64,000 nucleotides of DNA from JAHRAW01 sp028066695. GTDB lineage: Bacteria > Pseudomonadota > Gammaproteobacteria > Arenicellales > Poriferihabitantaceae. The stretch is taken from positions 1-64,000 of the forward strand of contig OY734803.1 in assembly GCA_963457535.1 (NCBI GenBank). The letters run 5' to 3'. The notes below the pieces were generated by a model. The model searched no databases, was not told where the DNA came from, and saw only the letters and a program-made list of their open reading frames with translations. Below are positions 39,069-48,621 of this stretch, piece by piece. Both the position numbers and the translations under genes were made by a program. Position 1 is the first letter of the stretch, and each line of letters starts with the position of its first letter.

Positions 39069-42000
39069 ATGCCCGCCCATTCGCGTCCGTCCGTTTTCGC
39101 GCGACTTTTCCGCCGCGCCGCCGCGCGTTTTTTGTTCGCTGTTTTTCTGCTGGGGGCGGCTTCGCAGGGGTATGCGCAGTCGGCCGGAACTCCGACTTTG
39201 TCGGTGCATTCCATCAGCGGCTCGTCGGCGACGCTGGATTTTGACTGGTCGGCGGTGGATTTTTCCCAGCTGCAGTGGACTTTGAATGGAAACCCTCGCA
39301 GCGGCTCTGCGCTCGATAGATTTCATCGCATGACTGTGCAGTTGCAGGAAGTAGGCGGCGCTTCGTGGCAGGGCGAATCAAACTGGGTGCCGGTCGGCGT
39401 TACGGTCACGCAAAATCTCGTCGGCACTTTCTCGCGCGACAATTGGGACCTGTGGTTCATTGGTGATGCAGGGTTCTCCACCGCCGTTACCAGCACGCGT
39501 TTTTCCGGCGCAGTAGCCGGAAAGACCTACAAAGCGCGCGTTCATCTGTGGGATGGCGACGGCGGCAGGAATTTCCGCAGCGCATGGGTGGAAAGCGCGC
39601 CGGTCGCTACCCAGACCAATCGCCCGCCGGGCAAGCCGCCGAGCCTCTCTGCGCGCGCCGTGGAAAGCGGCAAACTGGAAATCACTTGGGGCTTGGTGGA
39701 CGCGCGCGGCGGGACGATTTCCAACTACAAATACCGCTGGTCAAATGACAATGACGCGGCTTGGGAGAGCCCCGGCGGCGCGGCCGGCGCGGCTTTGACG
39801 CTCATCGGCTCGGAGCGGCGCGCGATTCTCAGCGGGCTGAGCAACGGCACCGAATACACCCTGCAAATTCGCGCGACCACCGAGCACGGCGACGGCGCAT
39901 GGTCGGACAGCGCGACCGGCACGCCGCTGAACTTGCCGGGCGCGCCAACCAACCTGCAACTGGACGCGACCGTGCAGAAAGAGGCGCTGCAAGTGTCGTG
40001 GACGCCGCCGACCGGCAGCGCGCCGATTACCACCTACCGCTACCGCTGGTCCAATGACAACGATCCGGAATGGGACAGCGTGGGCGGCGCGAACGGAGTG
40101 TTCATTCCCAACAGCGGATCCGCGCGCAGCCACCTCATTTCCGGATTGCGAATGTTGGACATCAATCAGCGCGTTACATATACCGTGCAAGTCGCGGCGG
40201 GCAACAGCGCGGGCTTTGGTTCGTGGTCGGATTCCGTCACCGGCAAAATCGCTTCCGTGCCGGGGATGGTGAGCAAGCCGAGCGTCGAGCAGACTGCGAA
40301 TGCCGGGGAGTTGCGCGTCACTTGGGAGGCGCCGAGCGACAACGGCGGCGCGCCGATTACCGGCTACCGCTACCGCTGGTCAAATGACAGGCGTACCAAC
40401 ACTTATGAGAGCGCGGGCGGCCGCGAGGGCGTGGCGATTCCGAACAGCGCATCGCTGACTTCGTTCGTCATTCAAAACCTGCCGCGCGGCGAATATCAGG
40501 TGCAGATTGCCGCGGAAAATTTTGTGGGTGCCATTTTTGCAACCAGCTCTTCTAACCGATCGTCTTGGAGCCTTTCTTCCGACTCGGTGCGTGTGCTGAG
40601 CGCGCCGGCCGCGCCGACCAATCTGGCGGCGACCGCCGGCGAAGGCGCGCTGACCATGACCTGGACTGCGCCGACCATAACCGGCGGCGGGGACATCACC
40701 TCCTACAAGGCGCGCTGGGGGCAAAGCGCGGATAATCCGATTTGGATCAATGAAAACGAGGCAGACGGAGAGGATGTCGGCGATGTGACCACTTTCACCA
40801 TTGAAAACCTGCGCGTCGGGCAGGCCTACGATGTGCAAGTCGCGGCGGTCAATCAATATGGCGCCGGCGATTTCGCCGGCAAAGTTACCGCCACGCCGAT
40901 CGCGCAGCCCGACGATGCCGACCTTCGCTCGCTCGCGCTGGTGGACGCCAGCGGCAATGCGGCCGCGCTCAGCCCGGCATTTGACCGCGCCACCACCGCC
41001 TACACCGCCGGCATTCCCAACACCGCGACCGGAGTCGCCTTTACCGCGGTGTATTTCGGCGCGGGTCTGGTCATAGACGGCGATGACGGCGATTCCGGCA
41101 ACGCGCCGGCGAGCGGCGCGCGCGGCAACTTCGTCTCTCTCGCGCTCGGCGAGAGCAAGGCGATAAATCTGGTGGTGTCGGCGCGCGACGGCAGCACCAC
41201 CAAGACTTATACGGTGACGGTGACGCGCGCGGCTTCGGCGCCGAACAAGATGAGTCCGCCGACGCTGCTCACGCCGGATTCGCCGTCCATTTTGCGCATT
41301 GAATGGGGTTGGGACGGCAGCGGCGACAACGGCGCGCGGCACAACGCGTTCGCCATTCAATACCGCGTGAAAGGGACGACCAACTGGACCAACGACGCGC
41401 CCGGCAACGCCGCGGTGCGTTTTTGGGCGAAAACCGTGTCGCCGGCCGGGGCGGTGTTTCAGGCGCGCATGCGGGTGCGCAACAGCATCGGCTGGGGCGC
41501 ATGGTCGGAGATCGCCGAGGGGCGCGCCTCGGGTCCGCCGGACGCGCCGAGCGCGAGCGCGCAGGCGCGCAACGGCGGATTGCTGGCGCAATGGACGCCG
41601 GCGGGTTTTACCGGCGGCATCGGCCTGGCGAGTTTTGATGTGCGCTGGAAAATTTCCAGCTCGGTCGGGAACTGGCAGCCGAGCGTGAACGGAGAGTCGG
41701 TCGCCGGCGCGGCGACGCGCGAATATGCGATTACCGGCCTGAGCGGCGGCACGCAATACGATGTGCAAGTGCGCGCGCGCAACCAGTTTTCAAGCAGCCA
41801 GATCAGCGCGTGGAGCGCCTTGGCGCAGGCGACGCCGACCAGCGCGACGCTGACCATCACGCCGCTGGCCGCGACCAAAACATACGGCGCGGCCGATCCG
41901 GCCTTGGATTACAACGTGACCGGACTGGCGGACGGCGAGGGTAAATCCGATGTGTTTTCCGCCGCGCCGTTTGAACGCGCCGCCGGCGAGAATGTGGGCG

Positions 42001-45000
42001 AATACGCGTTTCGGCTGAAAGATCCGCTGCCGTTCGCGACCACCGGGAATCCGGCCGGAAAATACACGGTCGCCTCGGCGCTTGGCGGCTCGGCAAAGTT
42101 CACCATCACCAAGAAGGAGGTGACTTTCGCCTCCACCGCCGCCGACAAAACCTATGACGGAAACGCCAACGCGCCGGCGAATCTCGGCGGCGGATTTACC
42201 GCGGGCGTGGTTACGGCGACGGTAAACGGCGTCTCCATAGACGACACCGACGCGGCGAAACTGGCGGTTCGCGGCGGCCGTTTCACCGACAAAAATGTCG
42301 GCACCGCAAAAAGCGTCACCGGTTTCACGCTCACCGGGAGTTCCTCCGGAAACTATTCGCTGGCATCAAGCAGCGCGGTCAGCGGCGACATCAACCAACT
42401 GGCGACCACGCTGACTTTGTCGGCGGCGTCGCGCGTGTATGACGGCACCGCCGCGACCGGCGATGTCGCCGCCGAGTTCAGCCCGCGAATTTTGAGCGGG
42501 GATACGGTCACCGTGGACCGCAGCGGCGCGGCCTATGCCGACGCCAATGCGGGCGCGGCGAAAGCGATTGGGGGCGTAACCACCGGCGGCGCCGACGCCG
42601 GCAACTACGACATCACCATTGCCGGCAGCGGCGAGATAACGCGGCGTCCGCTGCGCGTCACCGCGAGCGGCAGCGGCATTCTCGCGCCGACCGCGACCGC
42701 GCTCGGCGACCGCAGTTTGCTCAGCATCGGCAGCGGCGTGAGCGGCGAGGGCATTGTCAGCCCGGACACCGCGGCGAGCGTGCTGTCCGGCAGCATCGCG
42801 CTCGGCGCGCGCACGCCGGCAAGCGGCGACGGCCAGGCGCCGCTGACCGTCGGCGGCTTAACCGCGACCGGCAATTACCAACTGATCTTCACCGACGGCG
42901 TCTGGGTGTTCACCGGAAAACCGACGCTGGAAATTACCCCGACCGACGCATCGCGCGCGTTTGGCGCGTCCGATCCGGCCTCGTTCGGCTACACGGTGGC
43001 GCCGGCCGGCGGCAGCGCGTTTGACGGCAGCGACACCGCGTCCAGCCAATTCTTCACGGCCAGCCCGGTGCGGCGCGCGCCCGGCGCGGATGCCGGCGAA
43101 TACGCGTTCAGTCTGGCGGCCTCGCCCGCATACGGCAGCAATTCGGCCGGCAACAACTACCAGGCCATCTATAACTTCGTCATCAAAGCCGGCGCGGCCT
43201 ACCGCATCACGCCGAAGGAATTGACCGCGGCCGCGGTGACGCTGCGCAAGGTTTACGACGGCAACACCGGCGTGCGCGACGCGACCATTGCCGGCGGCGC
43301 GCTGAGCGGGCTGGTCGGCTCGGATTCACTGCAGTTGCAAATCGCCTCGGCCAGCGACGGCGCATACGCGAGCGCCGACGCCGGCACCGGCATCGCCGTC
43401 AGCGACATGGACGGCTCGGACTTTGTGCTGGCCGCGGCCGGCGGCAACGCCGCGAAGCCTGCCAATTACAGTCTGGCGACTTCGGTTTCGGTGAGCGGCG
43501 AAATCACCGCCAAGGAAGTCACGGTCGCCGACGCCACGCTGACCAGGGACTATGACGGCACCACCGCGTTCGGCGCGAGTTCGGTCAAAGCCGGCAGCGG
43601 CGCGGTGCAGACCGGGGTTTCCGGCGAATCTTTCACGCTGCGCGCGACCGCCGGCTCGTATGACAGCGCCGACGCCGGCGCCGGCAAGAGCGTGAGCGGC
43701 GCGGAGTTTGCGCTGGTGGCGGCGAATGTCGCCAGCAAACCGGCGAATTACAGCGTGCCGGCCGGCATCGCCGTGGACGGCGAAATCACCGCGAAGGAGG
43801 TGACGGTGGGCGCGGTGACGCTGACCAAGACCTACGACAACACCGACACCACCGCCGGCGCGGTCATCAGCGGCGGCGCGGTGGGCGGCGCGGCCGCCGG
43901 CGAGTCGTTCACTCTGGCGCTGGCTTCCGATAACGACGGCACTTATGACAGCGTGGACGCCGCCTCCGGCATCGGCGTGAGCGGCGCCGATTTTGCGCTG
44001 GCCGGCGCCGATGCGGGCAGCAAGCCGGCGAATTACCAACTGCCAACTCCCATTTCGGTGAGCGGCGTGATTGCGCCGAAGACGGTCGCGGTCGCCGATG
44101 TGGTTTTGCGCAAAACCTACGATGGCGCGAACACGGTGAATGCGAATGCGGCGGTCATCACCGGCGGCGCCATCAGCGACACGGTCGGCACGCATACTTT
44201 CACGCTGTCGGTGGCCGGCGGCAACGCGATTCGCTATGCGCAGGCCGACGCCGGCAATTCGCTGACGCTGACCTACATGGTCAGCCGCGACTTTGCGTTG
44301 CGCGCCGCCGGCGCGGGCGATCCGGAGAACTACGCACTGCCGGACGACCTCGCCGCCACCGGCGAAATCACGCCGCGCGAAGTGACCGTGAGTGCCGATG
44401 TGGTTCTGACCAAGACCTATGACGGAACCCTGGTGGTGCAAAATGTGCGGCTGAGCGGCGGCACGGTCGGCAACGCCGCGCAGGGTGAGAGTTTGACGCT
44501 GCAAGTCACGCCGAACCGCGGCGGTTTTTCGCAGCGCGACGTCGGCGGCGGTTTGACCGTCCCCGGCGCGCAATTCACGCTGCAGGCCGGCGCCGCAACG
44601 AAAGAGGAAAACTACGCGCTGCCCGCGGGAATCACCGCGGCCGGAGCGATTGAGCCGAAGACGGTGACCATCAGCCCGGCGCCGAAGTTGTCAAAGGAAT
44701 ACGACGGCGGGCCGAGTTTCGGCGGCACCGCGCTGGTCGCCGGCAGCGGCGAGGTCGGCGGCGAAGTCGGCGCCGATGCGCTGGCGCTGGTCGCCACTTC
44801 GGGGGTGTATGCCAGCGCGAATGTCGGCGCCGGCATTGAGATCAGCAATGTCGTCTGGGAACTGCAGACCGCGCCCGGCGGAGAGGGCGATCCGGCGAAC
44901 TACCAGTTGCCGTCGTCGCTGCCGGTCACGCTTTCCGACGGCGAAATTCGCCGCAAGCGGCTGACCATCACCGCCGGCGACACCAAGCCGACCAAGGTCT

Positions 45001-46076
45001 ATGACGGCACCGATGCGCCGCCACCGGCGCTGACCGCGGCCTTGAAAATTGAAGGACTGCTCGCCGCCGACGAGGGCGGCGGCAGCATTCGTTTTGACAG
45101 CAGCGCCTACAACAGCAAGAATGTGCTGGAGGCGACCGTGCTCACGGTGGCGGTCAGCGGCTCGGCCGCCGGCAACTACGAGGTGGTCGCCGGCGGCATT
45201 GCCGCGGAGATCACGCCGAAGGAAGTCGCGGTCACCATCACTGCGACCGGCCCGAAAACCAAGGTGTATGACGGCGCCACCGCGCCGCCGCCCGGGCTGA
45301 CCGTCACCGGCGCTTTGACCGAGAGCGACATTTTTGAGAACGACCGCGGCAAGGTCGCGTTCGCCGGCGCCGGCGTCTATAACAGCAAGAATGTGGACGA
45401 GGCCGACAGCATCTCGGTGGCGTTCAGCGGCGAGGAGGCCGGCAACTACGCGGCCGGCGAATCGGTCGGCGGCGCCACGATTACGCCGCGCACCTTGCGG
45501 CTGACCGCGGATTCGGTCACCGCGCTGACGCGCCCCGACGCCGCCGACCTGACATTCCGCATCGGCGCCGATGTCGACGGCGAGGGCCTGGCGCCCGGCG
45601 ACGACGGCGGCGATGTGCTGAGCGGCGAATTGGCTTACGGCGCGAGCGCGCTGCCAAGCGGCGGCATTCCGATTCTGCAGGGGACGCTCGCGGCGAACGC
45701 CAATTACACGGTGGTGTTTGCCGACGGCGTGTATTTTGACAGCGGCCGGCTGGATGTGGACTTCAGCGGCGGCGCCGACGGCACCGATGGGGCCTTAATC
45801 GCGCGGTATTTGTTCGGCCTGCGCGGCGCGGCCCTGAGCGAAGGGCTTTCGCCGGCCGGCGGGCTTGCCGGCGCGGGTCTGGAGGCGCGGCTGCAGGCGC
45901 TTTTGGACGACGAGGTATTTGATGTGGACGGCAACGCCGGCACCACCGGCCGCGACGGCATCATCATCGCGCGCTATTTGCTCGGCGTAACCGAGGCCGC
46001 GAGTTTGGTGAAAGGGCAGGCCGACGCATCCGGCGCCGATGCCGTGAAAACGACCCTAGAAAGCCTGGTGCCGTAG
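39069..46076 (+). CDS. Giant exported FN3/YDG-repeat protein with dockerin-like C-terminus, copy 5
   Basis: A 2335-residue protein. The ATG follows GGAG and opens a signal peptide (MPAHSRPSVFARLFRR, hydrophobic core, cleavage near GYAQ, about residue 37). Rough layout: a beta domain like the copy 3 N-terminus (38-180), four FN3 (181-614, several with YRWSND), a cadherin-like sandwich (614-724), two FN3 (726-924), MBG (926-1014), a YDG/MBG array (1016-2135), a domain opening RTLRLTADSV, then dockerin-like loops starting near D2231 and D2285. It is the most diverged copy; its signal peptide lacks the MKL start of the others. It lies between divergent gatCAB and mreBCD, which adjoin each other in Pseudomonas. 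No anchor or exporter gene adjoins it. Function unknown; surface or extracellular role inferred. Confidence 0.85.
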   Translation: MPAHSRPSVFARLFRRAAARFLFAVFLLGAASQGYAQSAGTPTLSVHSISGSSATLDFDWSAVDFSQLQWTLNGNPRSGSALDRFHRMTVQLQEVGGASWQGESNWVPVGVTVTQNLVGTFSRDNWDLWFIGDAGFSTAVTSTRFSGAVAGKTYKARVHLWDGDGGRNFRSAWVESAPVATQTNRPPGKPPSLSARAVESGKLEITWGLVDARGGTISNYKYRWSNDNDAAWESPGGAAGAALTLIGSERRAILSGLSNGTEYTLQIRATTEHGDGAWSDSATGTPLNLPGAPTNLQLDATVQKEALQVSWTPPTGSAPITTYRYRWSNDNDPEWDSVGGANGVFIPNSGSARSHLISGLRMLDINQRVTYTVQVAAGNSAGFGSWSDSVTGKIASVPGMVSKPSVEQTANAGELRVTWEAPSDNGGAPITGYRYRWSNDRRTNTYESAGGREGVAIPNSASLTSFVIQNLPRGEYQVQIAAENFVGAIFATSSSNRSSWSLSSDSVRVLSAPAAPTNLAATAGEGALTMTWTAPTITGGGDITSYKARWGQSADNPIWINENEADGEDVGDVTTFTIENLRVGQAYDVQVAAVNQYGAGDFAGKVTATPIAQPDDADLRSLALVDASGNAAALSPAFDRATTAYTAGIPNTATGVAFTAVYFGAGLVIDGDDGDSGNAPASGARGNFVSLALGESKAINLVVSARDGSTTKTYTVTVTRAASAPNKMSPPTLLTPDSPSILRIEWGWDGSGDNGARHNAFAIQYRVKGTTNWTNDAPGNAAVRFWAKTVSPAGAVFQARMRVRNSIGWGAWSEIAEGRASGPPDAPSASAQARNGGLLAQWTPAGFTGGIGLASFDVRWKISSSVGNWQPSVNGESVAGAATREYAITGLSGGTQYDVQVRARNQFSSSQISAWSALAQATPTSATLTITPLAATKTYGAADPALDYNVTGLADGEGKSDVFSAAPFERAAGENVGEYAFRLKDPLPFATTGNPAGKYTVASALGGSAKFTITKKEVTFASTAADKTYDGNANAPANLGGGFTAGVVTATVNGVSIDDTDAAKLAVRGGRFTDKNVGTAKSVTGFTLTGSSSGNYSLASSSAVSGDINQLATTLTLSAASRVYDGTAATGDVAAEFSPRILSGDTVTVDRSGAAYADANAGAAKAIGGVTTGGADAGNYDITIAGSGEITRRPLRVTASGSGILAPTATALGDRSLLSIGSGVSGEGIVSPDTAASVLSGSIALGARTPASGDGQAPLTVGGLTATGNYQLIFTDGVWVFTGKPTLEITPTDASRAFGASDPASFGYTVAPAGGSAFDGSDTASSQFFTASPVRRAPGADAGEYAFSLAASPAYGSNSAGNNYQAIYNFVIKAGAAYRITPKELTAAAVTLRKVYDGNTGVRDATIAGGALSGLVGSDSLQLQIASASDGAYASADAGTGIAVSDMDGSDFVLAAAGGNAAKPANYSLATSVSVSGEITAKEVTVADATLTRDYDGTTAFGASSVKAGSGAVQTGVSGESFTLRATAGSYDSADAGAGKSVSGAEFALVAANVASKPANYSVPAGIAVDGEITAKEVTVGAVTLTKTYDNTDTTAGAVISGGAVGGAAAGESFTLALASDNDGTYDSVDAASGIGVSGADFALAGADAGSKPANYQLPTPISVSGVIAPKTVAVADVVLRKTYDGANTVNANAAVITGGAISDTVGTHTFTLSVAGGNAIRYAQADAGNSLTLTYMVSRDFALRAAGAGDPENYALPDDLAATGEITPREVTVSADVVLTKTYDGTLVVQNVRLSGGTVGNAAQGESLTLQVTPNRGGFSQRDVGGGLTVPGAQFTLQAGAATKEENYALPAGITAAGAIEPKTVTISPAPKLSKEYDGGPSFGGTALVAGSGEVGGEVGADALALVATSGVYASANVGAGIEISNVVWELQTAPGGEGDPANYQLPSSLPVTLSDGEIRRKRLTITAGDTKPTKVYDGTDAPPPALTAALKIEGLLAADEGGGSIRFDSSAYNSKNVLEATVLTVAVSGSAAGNYEVVAGGIAAEITPKEVAVTITATGPKTKVYDGATAPPPGLTVTGALTESDIFENDRGKVAFAGAGVYNSKNVDEADSISVAFSGEEAGNYAAGESVGGATITPRTLRLTADSVTALTRPDAADLTFRIGADVDGEGLAPGDDGGDVLSGELAYGASALPSGGIPILQGTLAANANYTVVFADGVYFDSGRLDVDFSGGADGTDGALIARYLFGLRGAALSEGLSPAGGLAGAGLEARLQALLDDEVFDVDGNAGTTGRDGIIIARYLLGVTEAASLVKGQADASGADAVKTTLESLVP

Positions 46077-46101
46077 CCCCCCGGACGGCGATTTTGGCCG
46101 C

Positions 46102-46130
46102 TTGCGCCGGGCGCGCAATGGGGCTACAAT
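46102..46130 (+). promoter_or_regulatory. Promoter for the mreBCD operon
   Basis: TTGCGC (46102-46107), exactly 17 bases, then TACAAT (46125-46130), about 70 bases before mreB. It lies just after the copy 5 stop codon; no terminator with a T tract was seen after copy 5, so read-through is possible. Confidence 0.65.
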
Positions 46131-46200
46131 ACGCGCCGCAGCGCGGATGCGCGCCTCCCGCCAAAACACCAACCAACCCCGACCCCACCCCAACCCGATC

Positions 46201-47238
46201 ATGCTCAAACGCCTCGCCGGTTTTTTCTCCAACGACCTCGCCATTGACCTTGGCACCGCCAACACGCTGATCTACGCCAAGAGCAAGGGCGTGATCCTCA
46301 ACGAGCCGTCGGTGGTCGCCATCCACACCGGCCTCGGGCACAACCGGGTGCTGGCGGTCGGGCGCGAGGCGAAGCGCATGCTCGGGCGCACGCCCGATTC
46401 CATTCGCGCGATTCGGCCGATGAAGGACGGCGTCATCGCCGACTTCAACATCACCGAGGACATGCTGAAATATTTCATCCGCAAGGCGCAGGAAAACCGC
46501 TTTTTTGCCAGCCCGCGCATCATCGTCTGTGTGCCGTGCGGCTCCACCCAGGTGGAGCGGCGCGCGATTCAGGAATCGGCGCTCAGCGCCGGCGCGCGCG
46601 AGGTGTATTTGATAGAGGAGCCGATGGCGGTCGCCATCGGCGCGAATCTTCCGGTGTCGGAGCCGGCCGGCTCCATGGTGGTGGACATCGGCGGCGGCAC
46701 CACCGAAGTCGGCATTTTGTCGCTCGGCGGGCTGGTGCAGTCGCGTTCGCTGCGCGTCGCCGGCGATGTGTTTGACGAAAGCATCGTCAGCCACATTCAG
46801 CGGCGGCACGGCATTTTGATCGGCGAGGCCACCGCCGAGCGCGTCAAGCAGACCATCGCCACCGCCTGGTCGGAATCGGAGCACATGGAAATGGAACTGA
46901 AAGGGCGCGACATCGCCGAGGGGCTGTCGCGCAGTTTGATAGTGACCAGCGAGGAAATTTACGAGGCGCTGAAGGAGCCGCTCGCGCAAATCGTGCATGC
47001 GATTCGCAAGACGCTGGAAAAAACCCCGCCGGAACTCAGCGCTGACATCGGCGACAAGGGCATGGTGGTCGCCGGCGGCGGCGCGCTGCTGCGCGATTTG
47101 GACCGGCGGCTCTCGCAGGACACCGGGCTGGCCGTGGTGGTGCCGGAAGACCCGATGACCTGCGTGGTGCGCGGCTGCGGAATCGCGCTGGAGGAAATCG
47201 ACGCGATCAGCGACATCTTCGTGTATGACAAAAACTGA
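46201..47238 (+). CDS. mreB: Rod shape-determining actin-like protein MreB
   Basis: A 345-residue actin homologue that polymerises under the inner membrane and guides lateral wall synthesis. The nucleotide-binding motifs are present: phosphate 1 AIDLGTANTLIY (14-25), phosphate 2 VVDIGGGTTEVGI (about 160-172), and adenosine motif VVAGGGALLRDLD (about 284-296). The N-terminal MLKRLAGFFSND is a likely membrane-binding amphipathic helix. It is the first gene of mreB-mreC-mreD-mrdA-rodA. Confidence 0.97.
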   Translation: MLKRLAGFFSNDLAIDLGTANTLIYAKSKGVILNEPSVVAIHTGLGHNRVLAVGREAKRMLGRTPDSIRAIRPMKDGVIADFNITEDMLKYFIRKAQENRFFASPRIIVCVPCGSTQVERRAIQESALSAGAREVYLIEEPMAVAIGANLPVSEPAGSMVVDIGGGTTEVGILSLGGLVQSRSLRVAGDVFDESIVSHIQRRHGILIGEATAERVKQTIATAWSESEHMEMELKGRDIAEGLSRSLIVTSEEIYEALKEPLAQIVHAIRKTLEKTPPELSADIGDKGMVVAGGGALLRDLDRRLSQDTGLAVVVPEDPMTCVVRGCGIALEEIDAISDIFVYDKN

Positions 47239-47315
47239 CCGGCATTCGCCCGCGGCGCCCGCCCGCGCCCGCCGCCCGAACCGCGTCATCCGCCCCGCCC
47301 CCGCTTCACCTCCCG

Positions 47316-48131
47316 ATGCGCTTAAAGAAACTCCGACTGCTGCAGCGCTTTTTTCCGCTGCTGCTTCTCTCGGTGGCGATGATGTTCGCAAGCCACCACA
47401 ATTTGCTCCCGCAGGCGCGCACCGCGGCCTCCACGGTGGCGCTGCCGTTTCAATACCTGATGAACATGCCGGGCGGAATCGCCTCGTGGGTGGGCGCGCA
47501 TTACCCGGACGATTCGCTCTACCAGAAATACGACGACCTGCTGATCAAGCAACTGCAGTTGGAGGCGCGGCTGCAGCGCTACGACAACCTGCGCGCCGAG
47601 AACGAGCGCCTGAAGGAATTGCTGCGCGCGCCGCGCCGCCGCGTGGATCACGCGCTGTCGGCCGAGATCATAGAGATCGGGCTGGAGCCGTTCACGCAGC
47701 GCATCGCCATCAACCGCGGCGCCGAATCCGGCATCCGCATGGGGCAGCCGGTGATCAACGCGGACGGAGTGCTCGGGCAGATCTCCGAGGTCGGCGTGCG
47801 CCACAGCGTGGTCACGCTGATCACGCATCCGAACCACAGCATTCCGGCGCAAATCCGCCGCAGCGGCCTGCGCACCATCGTGCAGGGCGCGGTCAACCAG
47901 GTGCTGGTGCCGTTTTTGCCGGGCTTGGCCGACATTCGCCAGGGCGATGTGCTGGTCACCTCCGGCGTCGGCGGGCGCTTTCCGTCCGGTTACAAAGTGG
48001 CGCGGGTGCGCGAGGTGATCAACGACACCAACAGCCCGTTCCTGACGGTGCACGCCGACGTGTTCGCCGACATTCAATCCAGCGGCAAGGTGCTGCTGCT
48101 GCACAAGCCGTCCGCGCCCGATGCTAAATAA
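47316..48131 (+). CDS. mreC: Rod shape-determining protein MreC
   Basis: A 271-residue bitopic inner-membrane protein that links MreB to periplasmic wall enzymes and activates PBP2. One N-terminal membrane helix (about 10-27), a coiled coil (about 68-105, LLIKQLQLEARLQRYDNLRAENERLKELL), then the beta-rich periplasmic domain. The gap of 77 bases after mreB is very C-rich. The end overlaps mreD by 11 bases. Confidence 0.95.
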   Translation: MRLKKLRLLQRFFPLLLLSVAMMFASHHNLLPQARTAASTVALPFQYLMNMPGGIASWVGAHYPDDSLYQKYDDLLIKQLQLEARLQRYDNLRAENERLKELLRAPRRRVDHALSAEIIEIGLEPFTQRIAINRGAESGIRMGQPVINADGVLGQISEVGVRHSVVTLITHPNHSIPAQIRRSGLRTIVQGAVNQVLVPFLPGLADIRQGDVLVTSGVGGRFPSGYKVARVREVINDTNSPFLTVHADVFADIQSSGKVLLLHKPSAPDAK

Positions 48132-48621
48132 GCCGGCACAGCGGGTGGAGGCGCGCTGGGAGCGGATTATCGCGACCACCGCGCTGGCGGTGTTTCTCAA
48201 TGTGCTGCCGTATCCGGAGTGGGTCAAGTTCGCGCGCCCCGACTGGGTGACGCTGGCGCTGTTCTACTGGTGCCTGGCCGCGCCGCAGCGCGTCGGCGTG
48301 GTCTACGGCTGGCTGTGCGGGCTGACGCTGGACCTGATTCACGCGGCGCTGCCGGGGCAATACGCGCTCGGCAAGGCGCTGATCGCGCTGGTCGCGGCCG
48401 GCGGCTACGCGCGCCTGCGCCTGGAGCCGCTGTGGGTGCAAAGCGCGCTGCTGCTGGCGCTGGCCTCGGCCGACACCGCGCTGGTGGTGTGGATTCACTA
48501 CCTCGCCGAAGGCATTGAAGTGCGCGCGGTGTACTGGCTCGGCGCGCTGATCACCGCGCTGTTGTGGCCGCTGGCCTTCGCCTTGCTGCGCCGCGCCGGG
48601 CCGCGCGACGGATTCGGCTGA
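48121..48621 (+). CDS. mreD: Rod shape-determining protein MreD
   Basis: A 166-residue polytopic inner-membrane protein of the elongasome. About five hydrophobic helices are visible, with the family segment YGWLCGLTLDLIHAALPGQYALGKAL in the middle. Its start lies in the end of mreC and its stop shares bases with the mrdA start (TGATG), so the three are tightly coupled. Confidence 0.93.
   Translation: MLNKPAQRVEARWERIIATTALAVFLNVLPYPEWVKFARPDWVTLALFYWCLAAPQRVGVVYGWLCGLTLDLIHAALPGQYALGKALIALVAAGGYARLRLEPLWVQSALLLALASADTALVVWIHYLAEGIEVRAVYWLGALITALLWPLAFALLRRAGPRDGFG

Noticed and set aside
1..46076. Two-partner secretion or autotransporter assignment for the giant proteins
   Set aside because: No TPS N-terminal domain (NPNG/NPNL type), no TpsB gene next to any copy, and no C-terminal barrel was seen, although YDG/MBG repeats do occur in such proteins elsewhere.
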